Assembly: GCF_017377795.1 (NCBI RefSeq)
Contig: NZ_JAFRDR010000001.1
Location: 682,001 to 746,000, forward strand
DNA: 64,000 nt
Origin: Williamsia soli
GTDB taxonomy: Bacteria; Actinomycetota; Actinomycetes; Mycobacteriales; Mycobacteriaceae
Reading direction: 5' to 3'
Shown here: positions 44,271-53,281 of the stretch, in pieces
How positions within the stretch are numbered: the stretch's first letter is position 1
Layout: each line of letters begins with the position of its first letter
The notes under the pieces: generated by a model
Database searches by the model: none
What the model saw: only the letters and a program-made list of their open reading frames with translations
What the model was told of the DNA's origin: nothing
Translations under genes and position numbers: made by a program

Positions 44271-45284
44271 TCAGGCGCCCAGTTTGGGTGCGACCTGGTC
44301 GATTGCCCACGGGATGGTCAGTACGGTCGGCACCGACATTGCGCTGCCGATCTGCTGGTCGAGGTAGACCACGCCACCCCGTTTGGCGATGTCGAGGTTG
44401 TTGAAGACCGCATTGTTCTTGAGCTTCTCGTTCGAACCCTCCCAGTCGATCGCGACGACCTGGTCGAGGTTGTTGAGCAGATTGAGATTCTCGTTGGAGA
44501 TGGTGCCGTAGAAACCGCTGGTCACCAGGGGCTCGAGTTCGGCCGGGAAGACCTGGCCGAGGTTGACGAGCATCTGGCCGCGTCCGTCACCTGGGCCGAA
44601 GATCGAGATCGATCCGTCGGCGCCGGAGATGATGACGGCCGACTTCTTTCCGACCATGTTCGGATACTGCGCCTTCGCCTCGTCGAACTTGGCGTTCGTC
44701 TGGTCGATCAGCTCCTGGGTCTTCTCCGGCATCCCGACCGCCTTGCCGATCTCGGCGGTCGACGCGGCCCACGGGATCAGCCAGTCCTGGTACTGGGACT
44801 CGCGAACGATGGTCGGCGCGGCCTTGGTCAGGTTGTTGTACTGCTCCTGGGAGACCGAATTGTTCACTGCGACGATGAAGTCGGGATTGGTCGCCAGCGC
44901 CTTGGGGATGTCGGCGCCCAGATCCTGGGTGGCCTGGCCGAGCGCGACGGGTGTGTTCTCCGCGATGTACTTCTCGTTCCAGGGTTCGACCACGTTCTTA
45001 CCCGTCGGATCGTTGAACGGGACGATCGTGGTCGGGGTGATGCCCAGTGCCATGAGGATGTCGGCATCACCGGGGCCGAGGGTCGCGATGCGCGCGGGCT
45101 CGGACTCGATTGTGGTCTCGCCGAAGTTGTGGGTGATGGAAACCGGCAGGGCACCTTCTTCGGCGGTGACCGATGCGGCGGTGCTGTCCTCGTCGGGGGC
45201 CGAGCAGGCCGTGATCCCGATCAGAGTGGCAACGGTGGCGGTCACGATTGCTGCGCGGGCAGTTGCTCGCCGGGGGTTCTTCAT
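44271..45284 (-). CDS. Siderophore-binding lipoprotein (FecB/FhuD-like)
   Basis: 337 residues. A lipoprotein signal ends LIGITAC (C27). The mature part is a periplasmic-binding-protein fold of the siderophore type (VSITHNFGETTIESEPARI, then ALGITPTTIVPF, AINTDPDF-like ALATNPDFIVAV). It delivers the iron-siderophore to the FecCD permeases 6 kb away. ATG 45284 with GGATGAG 9 nt upstream is preferred over GTG 45290. A candidate IdeR box lies 50 nt upstream. Confidence 0.9.
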   Translation of the reverse strand: MKNPRRATARAAIVTATVATLIGITACSAPDEDSTAASVTAEEGALPVSITHNFGETTIESEPARIATLGPGDADILMALGITPTTIVPFNDPTGKNVVEPWNEKYIAENTPVALGQATQDLGADIPKALATNPDFIVAVNNSVSQEQYNNLTKAAPTIVRESQYQDWLIPWAASTAEIGKAVGMPEKTQELIDQTNAKFDEAKAQYPNMVGKKSAVIISGADGSISIFGPGDGRGQMLVNLGQVFPAELEPLVTSGFYGTISNENLNLLNNLDQVVAIDWEGSNEKLKNNAVFNNLDIAKRGGVVYLDQQIGSAMSVPTVLTIPWAIDQVAPKLGA

Positions 45285-45333
45285 TCGCACGATCTCATCC
45301 TCACAGTCATGGACAACCCGGTGAGGCCGGAAA

Positions 45334-45352
45334 TTAGGGTTGGCTCACCAAT
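45334..45352 (-). promoter_or_regulatory. Candidate IdeR/DtxR iron box of the binding lipoprotein
   Basis: TTAGGGTTGGCTCACCAAT matches the consensus TTAGGTTAGGCTAACCTAA at 14 of 19 positions. It lies 50 nt upstream of the lipoprotein ATG and 64 nt upstream of the divergent gene. Confidence 0.65.
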
Positions 45353-45415
45353 GTCGTCAGCCAGCGTCTCACGGCGGTGACGGCCCGGGCAAATACGGGT
45401 TATAAGCTCGCGACC

Positions 45416-45886
45416 ATGGCATCAACCGACTCCGGGTCAATTCCACCGATAGAAGACGACGAGCGCCGGACCCCGTGGCCGTTCCTCATCGCTGTCGCGA
45501 TCGTGGTGCTGGTGCTCGGTGCGATCGGTGTGATGCATGTCGTGCGGCCCGCCGAAGACCGGCTCACGGAGGAGTCGAAGGTCTCCCGGACGATCAACGA
45601 CTACTACACGGCGCAGAATGCGCTCAATTACAGCAACTTTCGGGCCCTGACCTGCTCTGCGCAACGCGACTCGGCCGACTTTCCGACCGAGGACGCCTTC
45701 TCCACCGAGCAGACCGAAGCCCGCGAGGCCGACGGCCAGATCGAGATCAGCAACATCTCGGAGACCGTGGTCAACGGCGATCGGGCGACAGCGAACGTGC
45801 ATTCGTTCCGTAAGCAGAAGACGCAAACCCAGATAACCCCGGTCACACTGGTCAAAGAAAGCGACTCCTGGAAGGTGTGTGCATGA
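45416..45886 (+). CDS. Membrane-anchored DUF4878-like protein
   Basis: 156 residues: a short cytoplasmic N-terminus, one membrane segment (WPFLIAVAIVVLVLGAIGVM), and an extracellular domain of about 110 residues ending ESDSWKVCA, with NTF2-like alternation and two cysteines. It resembles the C-terminal domain of the acidic-repeat protein at 13.3 kb. TATAAG lies 9 nt upstream of ATG 45416, which suggests a very short leader or none. The rhodanese overlaps its stop as ATGA. Function unknown. Confidence 0.72.
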   Translation: MASTDSGSIPPIEDDERRTPWPFLIAVAIVVLVLGAIGVMHVVRPAEDRLTEESKVSRTINDYYTAQNALNYSNFRALTCSAQRDSADFPTEDAFSTEQTEAREADGQIEISNISETVVNGDRATANVHSFRKQKTQTQITPVTLVKESDSWKVCA

Positions 45887-46296
45887 GCTACGCAGGTGAC
45901 CTGACCCCGCAAGAGGCATGGAAGATCATCACCGAGGATCCGACCGCCGTGCTGGTGGACTGCCGGACCAGTGCCGAGTGGAGCTACGTCGGCGTGCCCG
46001 ATCTCACCGGAACCGGCAAAGAGACACTGTTCATCGAATGGGTGAGCTATCCCGACGGTGCCAGGAACTCTGACTTCGTAGGACAGCTGCGGGCCGCAGG
46101 TGTCAGCGACGATCAGCGGGTGGTGTTCCTGTGCCGATCCGGCCAGCGCTCGATCGGGGCCGCGCAGGCCGCGACGGCAGATGGTGTCGCGAAGGCGTAC
46201 AACGTGCTCGACGGCTTCGAGGGAGCCGTCGATGCCGACGGTCACCGCGGCGCGGTCGGCTGGAAGGCCCTGGGACTCCCGTGGCGCCAGTCGTAG
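45883..46296 (+). CDS. Single-domain rhodanese (Rv0390-like)
   Basis: A 137-residue sulfurtransferase. The active-site loop is VFLCRSGQRSIGAA with catalytic C84. The N-terminus ends in the substrate aspartate region VLVDCRTSAEW. It can transfer sulfane sulfur to a thiol acceptor. The ATG overlaps the upstream stop. metZ follows 45 nt later, as in mycobacteria (Rv0390-Rv0391), where it may support sulfur assimilation. Confidence 0.9.
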   Translation: MSYAGDLTPQEAWKIITEDPTAVLVDCRTSAEWSYVGVPDLTGTGKETLFIEWVSYPDGARNSDFVGQLRAAGVSDDQRVVFLCRSGQRSIGAAQAATADGVAKAYNVLDGFEGAVDADGHRGAVGWKALGLPWRQS

Positions 46297-46341
46297 GACC
46301 CCATCACCAATCCGCGGCATCACCACACACGGAGGACGACA

Positions 46342-47538
46342 GTGAATAGTCCACTGCCCGACGGCGTCTCGCCGGACACGCTGGCGGTTCGTGGCGGTTT
46401 GGCCCGCTCGAACTTCGAAGAGACCTCCGAGGCGCTCTATCTCACCTCCGGGTATGTCTACTCCTCCGCGGCCGCCGCCGAACGTGCCTTCACCGGTGAA
46501 GACGAGCGATTCGTGTACTCCCGCTACGGGAATCCGACCGTCGCGATGTTCCAGGAGCGGCTTCGCCTGCTCGACGGTGCCGAAGCCTGTTTTGCCACCG
46601 CGAGCGGTATGGCTGCGGTGTTCGTCGCGCTGGGCGCCCTGCTCAAGGCCGGTGATCGTCTCGTTGCCGCGCGCAGCCTGTTCGGCTCCTGCTTCGTCGT
46701 GTGCAACGAGATCCTGCCGCGCTGGGGCGTGGAGACGGTGTTCGTCGACGGCGAAGACCTCGAGCAGTGGGAGCAGGCGCTGTCGGTGCCGACCACGGCG
46801 GTCTTCTTCGAGACGCCGTCGAACCCGATGCAGACACTCGTCGACGTCGAGAAGGTGTGTGGGCTCGCGCATGCGGCCGGCGCACAGGTGGTACTCGACA
46901 ACGTCTTCGCGACCCCGTTGCTGCAACGCGGCCTCGATCTCGGCGCCGACGTCATCGTCTACTCCGGAACCAAACACATCGACGGGCAGGGCCGGGTGAT
47001 GGGTGGGGCCGTGCTCGGCTCGGCCGAGTACATCGACGGCCCGGTGCAGACGCTGATGCGGCACACCGGTCCGGCGCTGAGCCCGTTCAACGCCTGGACT
47101 TTGCTCAAGGGTCTCGAAACGCTGCGTCTGCGCGTGGATCACTCCACGAGCTCGGCTCTGCGGATCGCGGAGTTCCTCGAGGCGGATCCACGGGTGGCGT
47201 GGGTGAAATATCCATTCCTGCAATCACATCCGCAACACGATCTGGCGGTCAGGCAGATGTCGGGTGGTGGCACCGTGGTGACGTTCGAACTCGCCGATTC
47301 GGCCGGGGCCTCAGGTAAGGCGAGAGCGTTCGAGGTGCTCGATGCGCTGAAGATCGTCGACATCTCGAACAATCTCGGGGACTCGAAGTCGCTCATCACG
47401 CATCCGGCCACGACCACGCACCGTGCGATGGGGCCGGAGGGCCGCGCCGCGATCGGGCTGTCGGACTCTGTCGTACGTTTGTCTGTAGGCCTCGAAGGTA
47501 TCGACGATCTGCTGGGCGACATCGATCAAGCGCTGTAG
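46342..47538 (+). CDS. metZ: O-succinylhomoserine sulfhydrylase
   Basis: A 398-residue PLP enzyme of the Cys/Met metabolism family. It makes homocysteine from O-succinylhomoserine and sulfide. YSRYGNPTVAMFQERL, ASGMAAVFVALGALLKAGD, VFFETPSNPMQT and K211 in YSGTKHIDGQGRVMGG are visible. The GTG start is preceded by GGAGGA. It follows the rhodanese and precedes a DedA gene. Confidence 0.93.
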   Translation: MNSPLPDGVSPDTLAVRGGLARSNFEETSEALYLTSGYVYSSAAAAERAFTGEDERFVYSRYGNPTVAMFQERLRLLDGAEACFATASGMAAVFVALGALLKAGDRLVAARSLFGSCFVVCNEILPRWGVETVFVDGEDLEQWEQALSVPTTAVFFETPSNPMQTLVDVEKVCGLAHAAGAQVVLDNVFATPLLQRGLDLGADVIVYSGTKHIDGQGRVMGGAVLGSAEYIDGPVQTLMRHTGPALSPFNAWTLLKGLETLRLRVDHSTSSALRIAEFLEADPRVAWVKYPFLQSHPQHDLAVRQMSGGGTVVTFELADSAGASGKARAFEVLDALKIVDISNNLGDSKSLITHPATTTHRAMGPEGRAAIGLSDSVVRLSVGLEGIDDLLGDIDQAL

Positions 47539-47578
47539 GTAAGCGGCACAGAGGGGACGGTGGGTCATCCTGCACTCG

Positions 47579-48205
47579 GTGGCCGACTGGATCGTGTCGG
47601 TTGTTCAATCGACGCCGCCCTGGGCGGTGTATCTCATCGTGTGCGGCGTCGTGTTCGGGGAAGCCGCGGCCTTGCTCGGTTTGGTGCTGCCCGGCGAGAC
47701 CGTACTGCTGGCGGGCGCCGTCGCTGCGGCGCTCGGCAGTGCCAACATCGCGTGGCTGATCGTCGCGGCAAGCGTGGCCGCGGTGCTCGGTGATTGGACC
47801 GGCTACCTGATCGGCCGACGTTCGGGTGACAGGATCACCCACTCCCGTTTCGGTGGCTGGATCGGCGAAGAGCGGTGGGCCCGCGCCGAGACGCTGATCC
47901 GGCACGGCGGCGTCGTCACAGTCGTCAGCGCTCGGTGGATCGGATACGTCCGCACCGTGACCCCGTTCGTCGCGGGTATGAGTCATATGCCGACAAGGCA
48001 GTACCTGATCGCGAATGTGGTCGGCGGGGTGCTCTGGGTGGTGGTGGTCTGCGTGGTCGGGTACGCGCTCGGACAGACGCTCGGGGCCAGCCTGTTGCTG
48101 TACTTCGCGGTCGGTGCCGCGCTGGTGGTGGTCGCATACTTCGGCATCCGGCGGTTGTGGCGGCGGCGGTCCGCGGTGGAGGTCGGACCGCTACGGAGTG
48201 AATGA
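47579..48205 (+). CDS. DedA-family membrane protein 2
   Basis: 208 residues, a second DedA paralogue. It has the conserved GEAAALLGLVLPGETVLLAG and GDWTGYLIGRRSG, then SARWIGYVRTVTPFVAGMSH, with membrane segments at both ends. The last about 15 residues are basic. GTG 47579 is chosen. Only about 40 nt separate it from metZ, so it may be co-transcribed. Role uncertain; see the DedA at 10.8 kb. Confidence 0.85.
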   Translation: MADWIVSVVQSTPPWAVYLIVCGVVFGEAAALLGLVLPGETVLLAGAVAAALGSANIAWLIVAASVAAVLGDWTGYLIGRRSGDRITHSRFGGWIGEERWARAETLIRHGGVVTVVSARWIGYVRTVTPFVAGMSHMPTRQYLIANVVGGVLWVVVVCVVGYALGQTLGASLLLYFAVGAALVVVAYFGIRRLWRRRSAVEVGPLRSE

Positions 48206-48350
48206 TCGGCCGCCGACTAACAATCACGACGACTTTTAGCCGCCGGGAAATAGTTCACCACAGCTAAGTTGTTGTTCAGGTGAAGACCCGATCCGACCGG
48301 TGAAACTCGGTCCGACCTTGAAACGTGATGCGAAAGGAACGTCTGAGGCG

Positions 48351-49172
48351 ATGGTCCCTGCACCGGATCCCAAAGATGTACTCGCCGGTTTCGTGCGCGC
48401 CCGCGTCGACGACCGGGTGCTCTTCGCGGACGACGTCGACGAGGCGATCGCCCTTGTCGCAGATCATGTTTCTGGCGACGTCGTGCTCCTCGACGTGCGT
48501 GCTGACCTGGAGATCTCCACCGCTTCACCCGGCTACCGGGTTGTCGCCGCGCAGGTCGATCTCGCACACACACTCGCCGCTGTGGAAGCCGAGTTCATTG
48601 CACGCGAGGCCGAACTCCTGATCGTCCCCGGAGTCGTCGATGCCACGGGTGAGGTGCTACCGCTGTCGAGGCTGGCGGCCATCGCTCATCGGCACGGCGC
48701 CCGGGTGCTGGTCGATGCCGGGCAACTCGCGACCCGTCGTGTCATCAATCTCACCAGTCATGGGATCGATTACGTCGTGCTCTCCGGCGCGATCATCGCC
48801 GGGTTCGGGCCGGCCGCGGTCATCGGACGCGGCGACCGACTGCCACCGGCCGACCCCGCCCACGTCACCGCTCCGGTGGCCCACGGGTTCGCGCAGGCGG
48901 TGCTCGCCATCGCAGATCTCGGTTTCGACTGGATCGGTCTGCATGAGGAATCGCTGTCCGCGGTGGTCGACGAAGCCGTGCGTGCTCTGCCCGGCGCGCG
49001 CAGGTTGACTTTGTGGCCCGACGCCCGCGATCGGGTCGGCCTCGCCGAGATCGCAGTGGCCGGTCGATTCGAGACGGTACCGATCAGGTGGGGGATCGGC
49101 ACGGGCCACGCAGAACTCTCACGGCAGTTGAACACTTTGGCCAACGTTGTTTTCGAGCAGGAGGCGTCATGA
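48351..49172 (+). CDS. Class V aminotransferase-like protein lacking the PLP lysine
   Basis: 273 residues, much shorter than class V aminotransferases (about 400). It keeps the fold signature: VLFADDVDEAIALVADHVSG, GDVVLLDVRAD, AAIAHRHGARVLVDAGQLAT and GIDYVVLSG. In cysteine-desulfurase relatives the next residues are HK (SGHK); here they are AI (LSGAIIAGFGPAAV), so the Schiff-base lysine is absent, and the EHH-type histidine is missing too. Both N- and C-terminal parts are shortened. Probably not an aminotransferase; a scaffold or decayed gene. ATG 48351 is chosen; GTG 48300 is possible. The next gene overlaps as ATGA. Confidence 0.7.
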   Translation: MVPAPDPKDVLAGFVRARVDDRVLFADDVDEAIALVADHVSGDVVLLDVRADLEISTASPGYRVVAAQVDLAHTLAAVEAEFIAREAELLIVPGVVDATGEVLPLSRLAAIAHRHGARVLVDAGQLATRRVINLTSHGIDYVVLSGAIIAGFGPAAVIGRGDRLPPADPAHVTAPVAHGFAQAVLAIADLGFDWIGLHEESLSAVVDEAVRALPGARRLTLWPDARDRVGLAEIAVAGRFETVPIRWGIGTGHAELSRQLNTLANVVFEQEAS

Positions 49173-49639
49173 CAGGTCGGACCCGACCGGAATTGCTGGT
49201 CGCGATCGACGGGGAGACCCCGATTGCCTGGAGTGGGCCGCGTCCGGCCGATGCCCGGGCATCAGTGGTCCGCCGGATCCGCCAGCCGGAATTGCGTGGC
49301 GGGATCAAGGAGCGTGCGCAACTGCGGGCGAGCTGGCAACACCTCGGGGACAACCCCGCCGACCTCGTCGTCGCGCTCGAGATCGACGTGCTGATCGCCG
49401 ACGACGCGGCCACCGCCCGCGCAGAACTGTTGCGCCTGGGGGAGTCGCGTTTCGGCGACACCGTCCGGTACGTCGGCACCGCTGCGGGCCTGCTGACCCT
49501 GATCCTGGACGTCTACAGCGCCGAGGTCGCGGACGCGGTGATTCTGCGGCCGCTCGACGCTGCCACCGGCGCCGGTTCAGCCACTCTGATCGCCGAGCAG
49601 GTGCTGCCGCGTCTGCGCGAACGCGCCGCGGCAGCCTGA
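49169..49639 (+). CDS. Luciferase-like monooxygenase C-terminal piece
   Basis: 156 residues. The middle and end (LVVALEIDVLIADDAATARA, then DTVRYVGTAAGLLTLILDVY, ADAVILRPLDA, VLPRLRERAAAA) resemble the C-terminal part of LLM (bacterial luciferase-like) FMN monooxygenases of the NtaA/SnaA kind, which are normally about 330-450 residues. The N-terminal FMN and substrate region is missing, so it cannot be a full monooxygenase. It overlaps the class V-like gene as ATGA; the pair could be a single degenerate locus. Function unknown. Confidence 0.55.
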   Translation: MTGRTRPELLVAIDGETPIAWSGPRPADARASVVRRIRQPELRGGIKERAQLRASWQHLGDNPADLVVALEIDVLIADDAATARAELLRLGESRFGDTVRYVGTAAGLLTLILDVYSAEVADAVILRPLDAATGAGSATLIAEQVLPRLRERAAAA

Positions 49640-49655
49640 CCCCCACCACACACAA

Positions 49656-49713
49656 GCACACCGTTCAGCCATAACCACACGTCGCAACGTGTGCCTATGA
49701 CTGAACGGTGTGT
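49656..49713. repeat. Palindrome family B, copy 2, with T-run
   Basis: ACACCGTTCAG and CTGAACGGTGT form the outer stem and CACACG/CGTGTG the inner. TTTTT follows on the right, so this is a good intrinsic terminator for the plus strand as well as the boundary with the convergent allantoicase. Core CGTTCxGxCATA is shared with copy 1. Confidence 0.85.
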
Positions 49714-49721
49714 TTTTGTCG

Positions 49722-50762
49722 TCAGACCGACGGATCGGCGCGTTCGCCGTGGTCCCAGCGCTCGACGATCTCGGCGCGCGCGGTGTCGGTGAGCTGGCCG
49801 TAAAGGCGCAGGCGTGCCATGCCGCCGTCGGGGAAGATGTCCATTCGAGCTTCGGTGAGTGGCCGGTCGACGTCGACGAGAAACCGGTGGCGGGTGTCGG
49901 GCTGCAGGGCACTACGTGGCAGCACGTCGAACCATTCGCCGTTTTCGCCGTCGCGTCCGCGGATCATGGCCGAGCCGGGTGCGTTGCCCAGGAAGTAGCT
50001 GGTGTCGAGTTCGGCGAGACCGATGGTGGACTCACCTGCCAGCTTGACCTGGACCCAGTCGTTTCCGGAATCGCGGCGACGGGATGTTTCCCAGCCCTCG
50101 CCCATCGTCCGGGCCCGTCCCGGCATCAGCAGGTTGTTCGGCGAGCCGTAGAACATGTTGGAGCACGCCGTGATCATGCCGCCGTTCTCCAGGGCCGCGA
50201 GGTCGAAGTGCCCATACGACAGGAACTTCGGATCAGGCGTTCCTCGTCCGTGGACGCGGAACCGGGCGACACCACCGTCGGGATAGATCGACAGCCGGAC
50301 GTGGGTGAATCGCTCCATGGAGTCGACACGAAACGGGTTCCTGGTGTCACCGTTGACCTCCACCCGGTCGACGATCGTCTTCCACTCGGTGTCTGCGACC
50401 AACTGCGTGGTGGTCGGAATGCCCTCCACCGCAGCGGCTTCGACAGACACGTACGGGGGGTAGTTGCCCACGAACCATGAGGTGTCGACGACGACGCCGT
50501 AGATGATCCCGGGCACTCCAAGTCGGACGATCGCCTGGTCCACGCCTTCTTCCCGGCGGCGTCTGGTCTCCCAGCCGTCGTAGACCTGACCCTTGTGGCC
50601 GAAGGTGGCCGGCTGATATTCCGCCGACGGAGTCTTGATCAGGTTCTGCGCCTCTGCGAACAGATCGTCGTTGGTCCAGATGACCGCGCCTCCGAGGGTT
50701 CGCAACGCCAGATCCGGCATCGAGGTGAAATGCGGGCGCGAGGCTGGAGGCGATGGGGTCAC
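49722..50762 (-). CDS. alc: Allantoicase
   Basis: A 346-residue enzyme with two tandem homologous jelly-roll domains. The pair GWETRRRR near residue 64 and GWETSRRRD near residue 224, plus WFVGNYPP and YFLGNAPGSAMI, mark the duplication. It hydrolyses allantoate to ureidoglycolate and urea in purine nitrogen use. No other purine-ring genes are next to it here. GTG 50762 is used; an in-frame ATG at 50720 is also possible. Confidence 0.93.
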   Translation of the reverse strand: MTPSPPASRPHFTSMPDLALRTLGGAVIWTNDDLFAEAQNLIKTPSAEYQPATFGHKGQVYDGWETRRRREEGVDQAIVRLGVPGIIYGVVVDTSWFVGNYPPYVSVEAAAVEGIPTTTQLVADTEWKTIVDRVEVNGDTRNPFRVDSMERFTHVRLSIYPDGGVARFRVHGRGTPDPKFLSYGHFDLAALENGGMITACSNMFYGSPNNLLMPGRARTMGEGWETSRRRDSGNDWVQVKLAGESTIGLAELDTSYFLGNAPGSAMIRGRDGENGEWFDVLPRSALQPDTRHRFLVDVDRPLTEARMDIFPDGGMARLRLYGQLTDTARAEIVERWDHGERADPSV

Positions 50763-50936
50763 GACTTGTCAGATTAATGCGCACGACCGTGGCGGTCGAA
50801 CCCAGCTGTTCCGGCCGAGGGTGTTGCAGTCCAGTTCTGGTTACGCGCATACTTGCGGCGGCCAATTAGTTGTGGGGCGAAACTCGTTGATCGCCGAAAA
50901 GACAGCCGGCGGGAGCCGAGAGGGGTCGTGAGCGCG

Positions 50937-51407
50937 ATGACACGGGTTGATCAGGTAGACGATCTCATAGACGTCCTCGCCCGGTACGCGCAGATTCGGG
51001 ACCGACTCGCAGCGATGCGACTACGGACGCCCGACGGGATCGTCGAGACCGCTGCCTACAACTGCCTGTTCCGCCTCGCAGACGCCCCCGCCCGCTCGGG
51101 TGAGCTGGCCGAGGCGATGTTCGCCGACCCGTCCACCATCAGCAGGCACGTCGCGCACCTCGTCCGCCTCGGGTATGTGCGTCGGGAGGCCGACCCGAAC
51201 GACGGGCGGGCGACGATCCTGGTCGCCACCGACACCGGTCGTGAACGGGTGGCCGAACTGCGTACCCGCCGCGGCGAGCAACTTCGGGTGATGATGAACG
51301 ACTGGACCGAAGACGATGTCCGTGCCCTCGCCACACTGATGGGCCGATTCGTCGAGGGCGCGGAGGCCGCACTGGCGTGCGCGGTGACCGAGGAAGGCCA
51401 GAATTGA
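50937..51407 (+). CDS. MarR-family regulator
   Basis: 156 residues with a winged helix at about 50-110: ELAEAMFADPSTISRHVAHL, and the wing ADPNDGRATILVATDTGRE. It overlaps the DHA2 efflux gene (TTGA), so it is very likely its regulator. The GTG at 50928 is possible; ATG 50937 is spaced better from GAGAGGGG. Confidence 0.88.
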   Translation: MTRVDQVDDLIDVLARYAQIRDRLAAMRLRTPDGIVETAAYNCLFRLADAPARSGELAEAMFADPSTISRHVAHLVRLGYVRREADPNDGRATILVATDTGRERVAELRTRRGEQLRVMMNDWTEDDVRALATLMGRFVEGAEAALACAVTEEGQN

Positions 51408-53095
51408 CGAACAAGGCCGAGCCTGCCGTCGCCGGTGGTGAGCTCTCACACCGCAAGATCCTGACGATCCTCGGCGGTCTCATGCTGGGCATGTTCCTCG
51501 CCGCCCTGGATCAGACCATCGTCTCGACCGCCATCCGGACCATTGCCGACGACCTCCAGGGGTACTCCCTCCAGGCATGGGTCACCACTGCATACCTGGT
51601 GACCGCCACCATCGTCACGCCGCTCTACGGCAAGTTGTCGGACATGTACGGCCGCAAGGCGCTGTTCATGACCGCGATCTCGATCTTCATCGTGGGGTCG
51701 CTGCTGTGCAGTACCGCGACGTCGATGTACCAACTGGCCGGGTATCGCGCCCTGCAAGGCCTCGGTGCCGGTGGCTTGATGTCTCTGGCGCTGACGATCG
51801 TGGGCGACATCGTGCCGCCTCGCGAGCGCGCCAAATATCAGGGCTACTTCCTCGCGGTCTTCGGGACCTCGAGTGTCATCGGTCCCGTGCTCGGCGGGTT
51901 GCTCGCCGGCCAGGACTCGATCCTCTGGGTCTCGGGTTGGCGCTGGGTGTTCCTCGTCAACGTCCCGATCGGACTGGTGGCGCTCATCGTCGTCTTCCGG
52001 GTTCTCGATTACGACCAGATCCGCAACGCGCGTCAGCGGGTGGACTGGTGGGGTGCCGGGCTGTTGGCGCTCGGCGTGGTGCCGCTGCTGATCGTGGCCG
52101 AGCAGGGCCGGATCTGGGGATGGGGCAGCGGCTGGGCACTGACCTGCTACATCACCGGAGTCGTCGGCATCGCAGCGTTCGTCTGGGTCGAACACAAGAT
52201 GGGAGACGCGGCGATCATCCCGCTGCGGATCTTCCAGAACCGGATCTTCGCGCAGGGCATCGTGATCTCCGTGGTCGTCGGAATGGTCATGTTCGGCGGG
52301 ATCTCCATGCTGCCGCAGTACTTTCAGGTCATCCGCGGATCGAGCCCGACGATGGCCGGCCTGCAGATGCTGCCGATGGTCCTCGGTCTGATGAGCGCAT
52401 CCATCATCTCCGGCCAGCTCATCTCCCGCACAGGTCATTACCGCATCTACCCCGTCGTCGGTTCTGTGCTGCTCACCGTCTCCACGTTCCTGCTGCATCT
52501 GCTGAGCGTCGACACCCCGGTCGCCGTGGTGATGACCATGGCGTTCTTCCTGGGGTTCGGCCTCGGGAACATGCTGCAACCGTTGACCCTGGCTTTGCAG
52601 AATGTGTTGCCGCCCAAGGACATGGGGGTTTCGACGGCGTCTGCGACGTTCTTCCGTCAGATCGGTGGCACCCTCGGTGTCGCGGTCTTCTTCTCGGTGT
52701 TGTTCAGTCTGATGGGCCCGAACATCACCGACGGTCTGAAGGATGAGGCGAGCTCCCCGCAGTTCCGCCAAGCCGTGGCGCAGGCGGCGCAGAGTCCGGA
52801 TGCCCAGGTCTCGGCGTTCGGCAAGGGACTGGCCGCTGCCGCCCAGAATCCAGGGGCCGGAGGCGGGCAGGCCGGCAGTGTCATGGACGACACGTCTGTC
52901 ATAGCCAAACTGCCCGAACCGATCTCACGCCCGATCAAGGTCGGGTTCGCCGACGCGATGGACAAGGTGTTCCTGAGCGTCTCGATTGTGTCGTTGATCG
53001 CGCTGGTCCTGGTGCTGTTCTGGAAAGAAGTGCCACTGCGCACCCAATCCGGCATGCAAGCCGCTCGGGACAAACCTGACGCTGTAGAGCCGTAA
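51404..53095 (+). CDS. DHA2-family (14-TM) multidrug efflux transporter
   Basis: 563 residues with about 14 membrane segments. Motifs are LAALDQTIVSTAIRTI and GKLSDMYGRKALFM (motif A) and VIGPVLGGLLAG (motif C). Members export drugs or lipids by proton antiport. The start is TTG 51404, overlapping the MarR stop, with GAGGAAGG 8 nt upstream. The MarR gene upstream should control it. Confidence 0.92.
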   Translation: MTNKAEPAVAGGELSHRKILTILGGLMLGMFLAALDQTIVSTAIRTIADDLQGYSLQAWVTTAYLVTATIVTPLYGKLSDMYGRKALFMTAISIFIVGSLLCSTATSMYQLAGYRALQGLGAGGLMSLALTIVGDIVPPRERAKYQGYFLAVFGTSSVIGPVLGGLLAGQDSILWVSGWRWVFLVNVPIGLVALIVVFRVLDYDQIRNARQRVDWWGAGLLALGVVPLLIVAEQGRIWGWGSGWALTCYITGVVGIAAFVWVEHKMGDAAIIPLRIFQNRIFAQGIVISVVVGMVMFGGISMLPQYFQVIRGSSPTMAGLQMLPMVLGLMSASIISGQLISRTGHYRIYPVVGSVLLTVSTFLLHLLSVDTPVAVVMTMAFFLGFGLGNMLQPLTLALQNVLPPKDMGVSTASATFFRQIGGTLGVAVFFSVLFSLMGPNITDGLKDEASSPQFRQAVAQAAQSPDAQVSAFGKGLAAAAQNPGAGGGQAGSVMDDTSVIAKLPEPISRPIKVGFADAMDKVFLSVSIVSLIALVLVLFWKEVPLRTQSGMQAARDKPDAVEP

Positions 53096-53231
53096 CCCCG
53101 CTGAGTACCGACGCGACGCTGGGCGGTGAGCAAGGCGAACTCGCCCTGCCCCGCGTAGCGAAGCGGAGCGAAAAAACACAGCTGGTGAGACGAACACGAA
53201 ACCCCTCACAGCAAAGCCAACCCCACGCGAC

Positions 53232-53267
53232 AAAAGGCCCGACTCCCAAAGGGGGTCGGGCCTTTCT
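53232..53267. terminator. Bidirectional intrinsic terminator between efflux and ppa genes
   Basis: AAAGGCCCGACTCCC and GGGGGTCGGGCCTTT pair with an AAA loop; A and T runs flank the stem. Located between convergent genes. Confidence 0.9.
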
Positions 53268-53281
53268 GTCGATAGCTGCGA

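Noticed and set aside
45628-47223. Open frame of 531 codons antisense to the rhodanese and metZ
   Set aside because: High-GC third positions leave long shadow frames; its peptide has no domain, while both sense genes have catalytic motifs.
53096-53231. Small gene between efflux transporter and ppa
   Set aside because: Short frames without ribosome-binding sites; the region ends in a terminator.
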